Shown: positions 1-7,114 of the stretch, piece after piece | Numbering within the stretch: the first letter of the stretch is position 1 | How the letters are laid out: the number at the start of each line of letters is the position of its first letter | Assembly: GCA_003070825.1 (NCBI GenBank) | Contig: QBLP01000047.1 | Location: 1 to 19,029, forward strand | Origin: Halanaerobium sp. | Lineage (GTDB): Bacteria > Bacillota > Halanaerobiia > Halanaerobiales > Halanaerobiaceae | DNA length: 19,029 bases | Direction of reading: 5' to 3' | Notes under the pieces: generated by a model | The model's database searches: none | What the model was told of the DNA's origin: nothing | What the model saw: only the letters and a program-made list of their open reading frames with translations | Position numbers and translations under genes: made by a program

Positions 1-126
1 TAAATAGGGGTGTTTTTGTATTTTTTATGACTACTTTTTTGAGCTTCTTCCTATGTTTATCAAGGTTTTATTACTAAAACCTAACGCCGAAAGTTGAGTA
101 ATTTAAATTTAAACGGGGGTGAATCA

Positions 127-2298
127 ATGCTGCTGGATCAAAATCAGGCATTGAGCAGTGATTTAAAGGAGTTTTTAGACTTAAGTCCTTATGCTGCTGT
201 TTTTATCAATCAGCAGGGTGAGGTTGTTTATCTTAATGATAAGGGCTTTGATTTTCTAGAAGCAAACACTCTGGAGGGAGAAACTAACAGAGATAATTTA
301 GATTATCGTCAATTTATAGAAAAAAATAGACTCTCTCAGCCAGAGCTGCTGAGTAAGAATATAGAGTTAATATTAAAGGGAGAAAATGATAATTCTGAAT
401 TTGAATACTGCTGTCTTAAAAAGCAGGCTGCTTATTTTGAAGTTAAAATTTATCGTTTTAAAAATGGAGCTTTAGTTTTATATAAAGATATTTCAAAAAA
501 GAAATTAACAGAGCAAAAATTGCTTCGGGAAAAAATTTGGTCAGATGCGTTATTTGAAAACAGCAATTCTGCAATTGCCTTATTGGATGAAAATCATTAT
601 ATTTTAGATGTTAATCAAAAATTTGAGGAATGCTTTTCTTATAAACTCGAAGAAATAAAGGGTAAAGATTTGGACAATGTTTTACAGACTGAGAATGGTG
701 GCAATATTAATAGAGAGCTGACAGCTAGAGTATTAAATGGTGAACGAATTGAAGCTGAAGGCAGGCGTTTTGATAAATATGGAAAAGCAAATTCTTTTTC
801 AATTAGAGGCGTTCCAATTATTTTTGAGGAAGAAGTTAGAGGCATTTATGCTATTTATGATGATATCAGTGAAAGAAGAGCGGCTGAAAAAAAGATTGAG
901 TCTCTGGAGAAAAGATACAGAACTATTTTTGAACACGGACCGATGGGCATTTTTCTGCTTAATTCTGAGGGTAGAGTTCTGCAGGCAAATCAGACTCTGC
1001 TTGAATACTCTGGATATTCTAAATCTGAATTAGTTGGAAACAGTATTTTTGAGACTGTAGTCCTGGAAGAAAATAAAGAGGAAGCTGAAAAGTTCATTGA
1101 TAAGATCCTGGCAGGGGCTGAAGTTGAATATATAGGTCAGAGTCTGCGGAAAAATGGAGAAGTTTTCCCGATTTTATTTAAGGAAAGAGCCATAGAAATT
1201 CCGGGCCAGGGAAAATGTGTCCTCTCAATGCAGCTTGATTACAGTGAATATCAAAAGCAGCAGCAAAAGATCGAATATATAGGCTACCATGATCAGCTGA
1301 CCGGCTGTTACAACCGGAGTTATATTGAAAATAAATTAAAAGAATATGATCAGGCAGAATATTTACCGCTGGCAGTGGTGATGATTGATATTAATGGTCT
1401 GACTCTGATTAACGAAAGCTACGGTTATAAAACCGGTGATCAATTATTAATTAAAGTTGCAGCTGAGTTAAAAACTTTACTGGGGGACAGTGATCTCCTG
1501 GGGCGCTGGTCTGGAGATGAGTTTATTATTCTGCTGCCGGAAAGCAGTAAGCAGCAGCTAGCAGACTTAAGAGAGGCTGTTAATATCTTTTGTAATTCAA
1601 CTGCAGAGGATGAGATTCCTGTATCTCTGGGTTTCGGTGCAGCTGCTAAAAATGAGCTGAAGGCGAATATCTATCAGGTGATTAATCAGGCGGATCGGAA
1701 TATGAACCAGGATAAGCTGACCAAATCACGCAGTTCCAAAAATAAATTTGTTAAGAACCTGATTAATACTCTGGGTGCCAAAAGTAATGAGACCAAAGAA
1801 CACGCTCTGCGGATGACCTCTCTGGCATTTAAACTTGGTGATAGATTAAGGTTGAGCCACGAAAAATTAAATGAATTAAATCTCCTGGCCACCCTGCATG
1901 ATATCGGCAAGGTGACTATTGCCGAGAGTATTTTGAATAAACCGGGCAAACTAACAGAAGAGGAATGGGAAATTGTAAAAAGCCATCCTGTTAAAGGAGC
2001 AGCAATTGCTGATTCAACGGCAGAATTTTCGCCGATTGCAAAATATATCCGCCACCACCACGAGCGCTGGGACGGTGGTGGTTATCCTGAAGGGCTGGCT
2101 GAACATGAGATTCCTTTACTTTCAAGGATAATAACCCTGGTGGATTCTTATGATGTAATGACCAATGACCGCCCCTATAAAGAACCGATGACCAAGTTGG
2201 AAGCTGTCAAGGAAATCAGCCGCTGTGCAGGGACTCAGTTTGATCCTGAACTTGCAGTAGAATTTATCAAGCTGCTGGAAGAGGAGGAAGAAGCATGA
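127..2298 (+). CDS. PAS-PAS-PAS-GGDEF-HD-GYP c-di-GMP sensor/phosphodiesterase
   Basis: Probable cytoplasmic c-di-GMP turnover protein of 723 aa; no membrane segments are visible. Three PAS-like sensor modules cover about residues 10-125, 135-255 and 260-380. A GGDEF domain follows (about 383-535) and then an HD-GYP domain (about 545-720). The HD-GYP part looks active: LHDIGK (HD at 591-592), HHERWDGGGYPEG (GYP at 652-654) and DSYDVMTNDRPY. The GGDEF signature is SGDEF (462-466), and the RxxD inhibitory site is absent (GDSD at that position). Established: HD-GYP domains hydrolyse c-di-GMP, and some SGDEF domains remain cyclases. Inference: net activity is degradation, with the GGDEF part weakly active or regulatory. 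The frame opens at a TTG at 94, but ATG 127 sits 6 nt after GGGGGTGA and is preferred. Its end overlaps the next gene by 4 nt (ATGA), so the two are probably co-translated. Confidence 0.9.
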   Translation: MLLDQNQALSSDLKEFLDLSPYAAVFINQQGEVVYLNDKGFDFLEANTLEGETNRDNLDYRQFIEKNRLSQPELLSKNIELILKGENDNSEFEYCCLKKQAAYFEVKIYRFKNGALVLYKDISKKKLTEQKLLREKIWSDALFENSNSAIALLDENHYILDVNQKFEECFSYKLEEIKGKDLDNVLQTENGGNINRELTARVLNGERIEAEGRRFDKYGKANSFSIRGVPIIFEEEVRGIYAIYDDISERRAAEKKIESLEKRYRTIFEHGPMGIFLLNSEGRVLQANQTLLEYSGYSKSELVGNSIFETVVLEENKEEAEKFIDKILAGAEVEYIGQSLRKNGEVFPILFKERAIEIPGQGKCVLSMQLDYSEYQKQQQKIEYIGYHDQLTGCYNRSYIENKLKEYDQAEYLPLAVVMIDINGLTLINESYGYKTGDQLLIKVAAELKTLLGDSDLLGRWSGDEFIILLPESSKQQLADLREAVNIFCNSTAEDEIPVSLGFGAAAKNELKANIYQVINQADRNMNQDKLTKSRSSKNKFVKNLINTLGAKSNETKEHALRMTSLAFKLGDRLRLSHEKLNELNLLATLHDIGKVTIAESILNKPGKLTEEEWEIVKSHPVKGAAIADSTAEFSPIAKYIRHHHERWDGGGYPEGLAEHEIPLLSRIITLVDSYDVMTNDRPYKEPMTKLEAVKEISRCAGTQFDPELAVEFIKLLEEEEEA

Positions 2299-3221
2299 AC
2301 CAGGAAAAGACTATTTTAATAGTTGACGACAGTAAATTGAATATTAGGGTTTTAAGTGATATATTAAAAGAAAAGGATTATCGAATTGCTCTGGCAAGAA
2401 GTGGAAAGATGGCTTTAGAGTTTGTAGAAATGAAAAAGCCTGATTTAATCCTGCTGGATATCATGATGCCCGAGATTGATGGTTTTGAAGTCTGTGCCCG
2501 CTTAAAGTCTGATCCTGAAACCAGGAATATCCCGATTATTTTTATCAGCGGTCTGGATAAGAGTGAAGATATAGTCAGAGGATTTAAGGCAGGAGCAGTG
2601 GATTATATTGTTAAACCTTTTCAAAAAGAAGTTGTTCTGGCCAGGGTTAATACTCATTTAAAGTTAAATGAGACTCAACGGAAGTTGAAGCGAAAAAATG
2701 AAGAATTGAAGGAGCTTTTGAATGAGGTGGAATATCTTTCTTTTCATGACGAAATGACCGGTCTCTACAACAGAAGGTATTTTGAAAATGAGCTGGACAG
2801 ACTTGCTTCTTCCCGCCGGCTGCCGCTTACTCTTTTAGTTGCAGATATGGATAACCTAAAAGTTGTTAATGACAATTATGGTCATAAAAAGGGAGATAAT
2901 TATATTAAAGCTGCTGCCGATATTTTAAAGAAGTCAGCTCGCCAGGAAGATATAGTTGCCAGAATCGGAGGAGACGAGTTTGCAATTGTGCTGCCGGAGA
3001 CGGGGTTTAAGGCTGCTGATAAAATATACCGCAGGATTAAAGAAAATCTGAGCAGTTATAATCAGCAGCAGGAACCGGTTGAGCCACTTGCGATTTCACT
3101 TGGCTTTGCAGTTAAGACCCAAAAAGAGCAGAGTCTGGACCAGATATTTAAACTGGCGGACAAAATGATGTATAATGATAAGGGGAAGAGTATTTATTCT
3201 AAACTAGAATTGGAACAATGA
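2295..3221 (+). CDS. PleD-like response regulator diguanylate cyclase (REC-GGDEF)
   Basis: 308-aa cytoplasmic response regulator that probably makes c-di-GMP from two GTP. An N-terminal receiver domain (about 5-125) has the acidic pair D11/D12, phosphoacceptor D55 in LLDIMMP, S85 and K107 in the KPF motif. A charged helical linker (about 122-147) leads to a GGDEF domain (about 148-305). This domain has DMDNLKVVND, an intact GGDEF at 225-229, and RQED (216-219) five residues before it, which fits the RxxD product-inhibition site. All key residues of an active, feedback-controlled cyclase are therefore present. It overlaps the upstream HD-GYP gene by 4 nt, so a maker and a probable breaker of c-di-GMP are coupled. 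No histidine kinase is nearby, so the phosphodonor is unknown. Confidence 0.93.
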   Translation: MNQEKTILIVDDSKLNIRVLSDILKEKDYRIALARSGKMALEFVEMKKPDLILLDIMMPEIDGFEVCARLKSDPETRNIPIIFISGLDKSEDIVRGFKAGAVDYIVKPFQKEVVLARVNTHLKLNETQRKLKRKNEELKELLNEVEYLSFHDEMTGLYNRRYFENELDRLASSRRLPLTLLVADMDNLKVVNDNYGHKKGDNYIKAAADILKKSARQEDIVARIGGDEFAIVLPETGFKAADKIYRRIKENLSSYNQQQEPVEPLAISLGFAVKTQKEQSLDQIFKLADKMMYNDKGKSIYSKLELEQ

Positions 3222-3239
3222 GTAGTGAGTATTGAGTAA
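3219..3239 (+). repeat. Three-copy 7-bp tandem repeat TGAGTA(G/T/A)
   Basis: TGAGTAG, TGAGTAT and TGAGTAA follow one another directly. The first copy includes the stop codon of the REC-GGDEF gene, and the array ends just before the ribosome binding site of the aminotransferase. It may be slippage or chance; no function is evident. Confidence 0.6.
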
Positions 3240-3255
3240 AAATGGAGGATTGAAT

Positions 3256-4470
3256 ATGGATTATATTAAAAAATCACTTAAGTTAGAAAATGTTTGTTAT
3301 GACATTAGAGGACCGGTGCTGGATGAGGCGACCCGGCTGGAAGAAGAGGGCTATAATATTTATAAATTAAATATCGGCAACACAGCTCCCTTCGGGTTTA
3401 ATGCCCCGGATGAGATTATTCATGATGTAATGTATAATTTGAAAAATGCTCAGGGTTACTGTGAATCAAAGGGGATTTTCCCGGCCCGTAAAGCTGTAAT
3501 GCAGTACTATCAGAAAAAAGGAATTATGGATGTTGAAATCGATGATATCTATATTGGTAATGGGGTCAGTGAGCTGATAACGATGGCCATGCAGGGGCTT
3601 TTAGATAATGGAGACGAGGTGCTGATTCCAATGCCCGATTATCCACTCTGGACAGCTTCGGTTAACCTGGCAGGAGGGAAAGCTGTTCATTATCTCTGTG
3701 ATGAGCAGTCAAAGTGGTACCCAGACCTGGATGATATTCGAGCAAAGGTGAATACCAATACCAAGGCGATTGTAATTATTAATCCCAACAACCCGACCGG
3801 GGCCAATTACCCGGAAGAAATATTAGAGGGGATTATTGAAATTGCAAAAGAAAATGAGCTGATCATCTACAGTGATGAAATTTACGAGAAAATAACCTAC
3901 AATGGTGCCGAACATACTTCAATTGCAACGATGACTGAGGATGTGCTGGTGGTTACCTTTAGTGGGCTTTCTAAATCACACCGGGTACCGGGTTTTAGAG
4001 CTGGCTGGATGATGCTCAGTGGTCAAAAATATCATGCGGAAAGCTATATTGAAGGCTTAAATATGCTTTCTTCTATGCGGCTCTGCAGTAATGTTCCTTC
4101 TCAGTATGCAATTCAGACTTCACTCGGGGGCTATCAGAGTATTGATGACCTGGTGCTGCCGGGGGGAAGACTTAAGGAGCAGCGGGATTTGGCCTATAAG
4201 CTTTTAACTGATATTCCAGGCATCAGCTGTGTCAAACCAGAGGCCGGGCTTTATTTATTTCCCAAAATTGATACAGAGCGATTTAATATTACAAATGATG
4301 AGCGCTTTATTTTAGATTTCTTAACTCAGGAAAAGGTGCTTTTAGTTCAGGGGAGTGGATTTAACTGGCCGGAGCCCAATCATTTCCGTCTGGTCTTTTT
4401 ACCACCTGAGGAAGATTTAAAAATTGCTATCGGCAGGCTGGAGAAATTTTTGAGCGGCTATAAGCAGTAA
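3256..4470 (+). CDS. alaA: AlaA-type PLP-dependent aminotransferase
   Basis: 404-aa fold-type I aminotransferase, cytosolic, probably converting pyruvate plus glutamate to alanine plus 2-oxoglutarate. The N-terminal region (KLENVCYDIRGPVLDEATRL, then KLNIGN and APFGF) closely resembles E. coli AlaA (YfbQ) as I remember it. Key motifs are visible: NPNNPTG at about 176-182, YSDEIY with the PLP-binding Asp near 207, and SGLSKSHR with the Schiff-base Lys near 240. An Arg-containing GFRAGW and a C-terminal FRLVFLPP segment follow. The frame opens at TTG 3232, but ATG 3256 is chosen because TGGAGGA lies 6 nt upstream and the family N-terminus aligns there. It follows the REC-GGDEF gene by 34 nt on the same strand; a functional link is not obvious. 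Substrate preference cannot be fixed from sequence alone. Confidence 0.88.
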   Translation: MDYIKKSLKLENVCYDIRGPVLDEATRLEEEGYNIYKLNIGNTAPFGFNAPDEIIHDVMYNLKNAQGYCESKGIFPARKAVMQYYQKKGIMDVEIDDIYIGNGVSELITMAMQGLLDNGDEVLIPMPDYPLWTASVNLAGGKAVHYLCDEQSKWYPDLDDIRAKVNTNTKAIVIINPNNPTGANYPEEILEGIIEIAKENELIIYSDEIYEKITYNGAEHTSIATMTEDVLVVTFSGLSKSHRVPGFRAGWMMLSGQKYHAESYIEGLNMLSSMRLCSNVPSQYAIQTSLGGYQSIDDLVLPGGRLKEQRDLAYKLLTDIPGISCVKPEAGLYLFPKIDTERFNITNDERFILDFLTQEKVLLVQGSGFNWPEPNHFRLVFLPPEEDLKIAIGRLEKFLSGYKQ

Positions 4471-4503
4471 TCCTGAACCAAAATATAAATTAAGGATGGT
4501 TTG

Positions 4504-5283
4504 ATGTTAAAAAAATCATTTACAGCTTTAATGGCCCTGGTTGTTATCATTGGAGGTTCCTACTTTTATTTTAACAGTCAGCAGGCTGCAGAAGTATATA
4601 TAGAGAGAGTAATTGATGGTGATACAGTTGAGACCGCAGCCGGTAATTCGATTAGACTGCTCGGAGTTGATACCCCTGAGATTGACTGGGATAACAATAG
4701 TTCTGAGTATTATGGCGAAGAAGCGCGTGACTTTACAGCAGAAAATCTGGCAGATCAGAAAGTTGTGCTGGAATATGATCAGGAAAGAGAAGATAATTAT
4801 GGTCGAACTCTGGCTTATATCTATCAGGATGGAGAAAATTTTAATCAGCAGCTGCTGACAGAGGGAATGGCAACGGTAATGATAGTTGAGCCCAATGATA
4901 AGTATGAGTCTGAATTTAAAAAGGCTGCAGCAGAGGCGAGAGAATCCGGAAAGGGAATCTGGTCACAGGTAATGGAACTGGAAGCTTCTCTGCCGGTGAT
5001 TTCCTACCAGCAGGCTGAATTATTCAGGGGAGAAGTGGTAATTGTAGAAGGGAAGATTGTCAATACAGCAGCCACCGATTCAGTTAATTATTTAAATTTC
5101 TCAGATGATTATCAAACTACCCTTTCTCTTGTTATTTTTAACCGTAATTTAAATAAATTTGATTATCAGCCGGCAGAATATATTTTAGACAAAAGGATAA
5201 GAGTTTTAGGTGAGATTGAATTTTATCAGGGGAGTCCTCAGATTATAGTTGATGACCCCCATGATATTTTGATTATGGATTAA
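4504..5283 (+). CDS. Membrane-anchored or secreted thermonuclease with OB-like C-terminal part
   Basis: 259-aa staphylococcal-nuclease family protein. Residues 5-23 form a hydrophobic signal or anchor segment, so the enzyme likely acts outside the membrane. The SNase domain (about 30-155) keeps the catalytic and calcium-binding set: DGDT (38-41), RLLGVDTPE with R51, D56 and E59, and YGRTLAYIY with R101. Established: this fold cleaves DNA and RNA phosphodiesters with Ca2+. After the domain, residues about 160-259 are an extra beta-rich segment (VIVEGKIVNT, then IRVLGEIEFY and PQIIVDDP) resembling a nucleic-acid-binding OB fold; that is inference. ATG 4504 is chosen over the adjacent TTG 4501 because it lies 4-5 nt after AAGGATGG. 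It stands 33 nt after the aminotransferase and 20 nt before the ThuA gene. Confidence 0.88.
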   Translation: MLKKSFTALMALVVIIGGSYFYFNSQQAAEVYIERVIDGDTVETAAGNSIRLLGVDTPEIDWDNNSSEYYGEEARDFTAENLADQKVVLEYDQEREDNYGRTLAYIYQDGENFNQQLLTEGMATVMIVEPNDKYESEFKKAAAEARESGKGIWSQVMELEASLPVISYQQAELFRGEVVIVEGKIVNTAATDSVNYLNFSDDYQTTLSLVIFNRNLNKFDYQPAEYILDKRIRVLGEIEFYQGSPQIIVDDPHDILIMD

Positions 5284-5303
5284 TGAGGAAGGGGTGCTGA
5301 GAA

Positions 5304-5933
5304 ATGAAAAAAGTACTTGCTCTTGTTGGAGATTATTACCATCCTTCAGATTATTTAAAACAGGCCTTAAAGATGGTGATCAAAAAGAATTATCATCTTG
5401 ATATTTTCAGCAGTCATCAGGAGATTAACTGGGATGGTTTGATGGAATATGATGTTTTAATACTGGCAACCTGGGGTAAAATTAATGATCCTGATGATGA
5501 AGCCTACTGGCTGGATGAATATCACGAAAAAAGGATTGATCAGTTTCTGGCTGAAGGTGGGAAGCTATTTTTGGTTCACTCAGGTACAGCAAGTTATCCC
5601 AAAGACGGGCTTTTCCGAAAGATGGCTGGTGGACATTTTATTGAGCATCCGGAAGATCATCCTGAGATGACAATGAGGACAGTAGCTGAAAATCCACTGA
5701 CTAAAGGAATTGATGAATTTAAGATTAAGGATGAGCAGTATTTTATGGAGGTTGATCAGGAAGAAGTTGAAGTCTTTTTAAAAGCCAAAAGTAAAGAGTT
5801 TGGAGAAAGCACAGCCGGCTGGTTTAAGGATTACAAAAATGGAAAAGTAATTGTGCTGACCCCGGGCCACAGTCTGGAAGTCTTTGAGGAAGAAATGATG
5901 CAGAAGTTAATCAATAATATTTTGGAACTTTAA
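5304..5933 (+). CDS. ThuA-like domain protein
   Basis: 209-aa soluble protein of the ThuA family, which has a class I glutamine-amidotransferase-like flavodoxin fold. Visible hallmarks are the N-terminal strand MKKVLALVGDYYHPSDYLKQ, the YDVLILATWG segment, GGKLFLVHSGTASYP with the turn that carries the nucleophile in related folds, GGHFIEHP, and a late KVIVLTPGHSLEVF strand. The typical amidotransferase Cys is absent (Ser is found in VHSGT), as is usual in ThuA proteins. Some relatives act on sugars such as trehalose or its keto-derivatives, but no sugar operon is seen here, so the substrate is unknown. ATG 5304 has GAGGAAGGGG upstream. It is the last gene of the + strand run before the PH-like pseudogene. 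Confidence 0.8.
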   Translation: MKKVLALVGDYYHPSDYLKQALKMVIKKNYHLDIFSSHQEINWDGLMEYDVLILATWGKINDPDDEAYWLDEYHEKRIDQFLAEGGKLFLVHSGTASYPKDGLFRKMAGGHFIEHPEDHPEMTMRTVAENPLTKGIDEFKIKDEQYFMEVDQEEVEVFLKAKSKEFGESTAGWFKDYKNGKVIVLTPGHSLEVFEEEMMQKLINNILEL

Positions 5934-5942
5934 TTAGCTTTA

Positions 5943-5970
5943 TTGACTAAGATTATCTTTATTTTATCCT
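5943..5970 (+). promoter_or_regulatory. Possible sigma-A promoter for the PH-like gene
   Basis: TTGACT (-35) and TATCCT (-10) are separated by 16 nt in the 97-nt gap before the 6031 gene. The -35 matches five of six consensus bases, the -10 only four, so this is a weak call. Confidence 0.3.
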
Positions 5971-6395
5971 GCTGTTTAGGGTCGTGAGAGCCTTTGTTTG
6001 CTTGTCTCTGGCATCTGAAGGGAGTATAAAATGAAATCATTAAAAGAAAAAATTAGCGGAATTGTGGACGGGGACTTTGAAGTTCATCATATTTTTAAAG
6101 AGATTGTTCAAAATCGCTCTATTTTTACTGAAGATGAGGAAATTGTTGATCTGCTCTTTATAAAAAGGGAGCATCTCAATGAGAGAGTAAAAACATCTCC
6201 GATTTTTTCACCTGCGAGTTTGCTGGTTGCTACAACCCACGGCCTGGTTTATGCTGTTGAAGGATTTGAAGAAATCAATGATAAATATTTGGGTTATAAG
6301 ATGAAACACATCTATTATGATCAAATCAGTGCACTGGAGCTTGATTTGTGTCTTTTAAAGGGGAATTTTAAAGTAACGACTTCTTCTTCAATTGA

Positions 6396-6812
6396 CATCC
6401 TCCCCGCTTCGTAAACTCACGAACGAGGATTCCTGAAAGGAACTTTCACCGAAACTCTCTTTTGTCTTACAAAATGATAGTTTCGATATTAGGCCATCGA
6501 GGCCGTCACGAGGTTGTCTGCTGATTAAATGCCAGTCCATTTCTGGTAGGCAAGTGCGACGCCGACTTCAGGCTGTGCCATCAGCCCTCCTGTGATAGGC
6601 ATATAGCCACTCAGGCACTTGTATTTTAACCATACAAGCAGATAGTTTGCTGCATACTCCCTGCAATACAGATTATATCCTATTCTAATCACAGATTAGA
6701 TACTTGCACGGCAAGTTAGACGATAATCCAGTTACAGTTTTTAGCGAGTACCTTGAACATTTTACGCACTAAAGGGTTAGTTAGTACAACTCCTTATATT
6801 CACTTTTATTAC
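6396..6812 (-). ncRNA. Candidate structured RNA carried by the element
   Basis: Downstream of the internal promoter the minus strand is a chain of stem-loops. These include ACTTGC-CGT-GCAAGT, TCTAATC-TGT-GATTAGA, GGCTG/CAGCC, CCA-GAAA-TGG, GGCC-TCGAT-GGCC, CGAAACT/AGTTTCG enclosing TTTTGT/ACAAAA, and finally the right-end hairpin. No open frame longer than about 55 codons occurs and none has a ribosome binding site. Established: IS200/IS605 right ends encode omega-RNA (TnpB guide RNA) that finishes at the right end and reads its guide from the flank. Inference: this may be an omega-RNA-like or otherwise functional RNA; it could also be a decayed relic. The exact ends are unknown. Confidence 0.4.
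6402..6428 (-). repeat. Right-end hairpin of the IS200/IS605-type element
   Basis: On the minus strand CCTCG+TTCGT pairs with ACGAA+CGGGG around a short GAGTT-containing loop, with one bulged G. It lies 6 nt from the element end. Its outer stem (CCTCG/CGGGG) matches that of the left-end hairpin, consistent with recognition by the same Y1 transposase. Confidence 0.75.
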
Positions 6813-6819
6813 TAACTAT

Positions 6820-6848
6820 ATTATATCACTAAGAAAACAAACGTTCAA
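6820..6848 (-). promoter_or_regulatory. Strong sigma-A promoter inside the 545-bp element
   Basis: Minus strand: TTGAAC (-35, 6848-6843) and a perfect TATAAT (-10, 6825-6820) with 17-nt spacing. It reads into the element, away from the left end. An AAGGAG follows at 6795-6790 but leads only to TTG-TAC-stop, so the transcript appears non-coding. Confidence 0.7.
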
Positions 6849-6887
6849 CAAATATAAAGATTTTTAACTATAAATCAGCCGATTCAT

Positions 6888-6911
6888 CCCCGCCCATTAA
6901 CATGAGCGAGG
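6888..6911 (-). repeat. Left-end hairpin of the IS200/IS605-type element
   Basis: On the minus strand CCTCGCTCAT pairs fully with ATGGGCGGGG (two G-U pairs) around a GTTA loop. It lies about 29 nt inside the element's left end at 6940. Position and shared outer stem with the right-end hairpin fit the subterminal palindromes of IS200/IS605 elements. Confidence 0.75.
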
Positions 6912-7060
6912 CTTTCTCGGCTAAAGTAGGGTAATCCTGAGATTGTGGTAGAATTTAATACGGCAAATTATTATCAGGAATTTGAGAATCTGGTTAAAGC
7001 TATTCGAAAAGAGAGAATTGGTTATAATAATAAATAAGCTTTAAATCCTGTAGAGGCAAA

Positions 7061-7098
7061 AAAATTCCCGCTCAGTAATTAGCTGAGTGGGAATTTTT
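7061..7098. terminator. Bidirectional terminator between the PH-like gene and the TAXI operon
   Basis: Stem AAATTCCC-G-CTCAG pairs with CTGAG-T-GGGAATTT (one G-T pair) around a TAATTAG loop. T-runs follow on both strands. It lies between convergent genes ending at 7037 (+) and 7115 (-). Confidence 0.85.
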
Positions 7099-7114
7099 GT
7101 TTTCTATTAATTTT

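Larger units (their letters stand above)
6396..6940 (-). mobile_element. Transposase-less IS200/IS605-type element (545 bp)
   Basis: Boundaries come from exact restoration of the host frame; a shared TGA at 6393-6395 and 6938-6940 leaves up to 3 nt of ambiguity. There is no target duplication, as expected for single-strand IS200/IS605 transposition. Read on the minus strand, the left end (6940) has a hairpin about 29 nt in, and the right end (6396) has one 6 nt in. The right terminus (GCGGGGAGGATGTCA) resembles common tnpB-element ends. No tnpA Y1 domain or tnpB RuvC/zinc-ribbon sequence is readable in any frame, so it must depend on a TnpA elsewhere. Such units are known as PATEs or MITE-like IS200/IS605 derivatives. 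Inside are a strong promoter and many stem-loops. Confidence 0.8.
6031..7037 (+). pseudogene. PH-domain-like protein gene interrupted by a 545-bp element
   Basis: As it stands, the frame from ATG 6031 (GGGAG upstream) runs to an accidental stop at 6414 inside inserted DNA. If 6396-6940 is removed, ATTGA at 6391-6395 joins GATTGTGG from 6941. The frame then continues as SIEIVVEFNTANYYQEFENL and stops at TAA 7035-7037, giving an intact 153-aa protein. Its central part (SLLVATTHGLVYAVEGF, then IYYDQISALEL) resembles small bacterial PH domains of the bPH_3/YokE type, which often bind lipids or proteins; this family call is moderate. No signal peptide or membrane segment is seen. Both halves keep good codon structure, so the insertion is probably recent. 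The truncated product would lack the last beta strand and the C-terminal helix of the fold. Confidence 0.85.

Noticed and set aside
1..126. Promoter for the PAS-GGDEF-HD-GYP gene
   Set aside because: TTGAGC near 39-44 has no acceptable -10 at 16-18 nt; the true promoter may lie outside the window.
6525..6692. 55-aa minus-strand ORF inside the 545-bp element (contains SGYMPITGGLMAQPEVGV)
   Set aside because: It looks slightly protein-like but has only a GTG start with no ribosome binding site, no recognised family, and lies across several stable stem-loops. It is more likely chance reading of structured RNA.
6396..6940. Group I intron (IStron) or group II intron in the inserted element
   Set aside because: No group I core or group II domain V could be found on either strand, and the promoter and end polarity place the element antisense to the host gene, so it could not splice from that mRNA.
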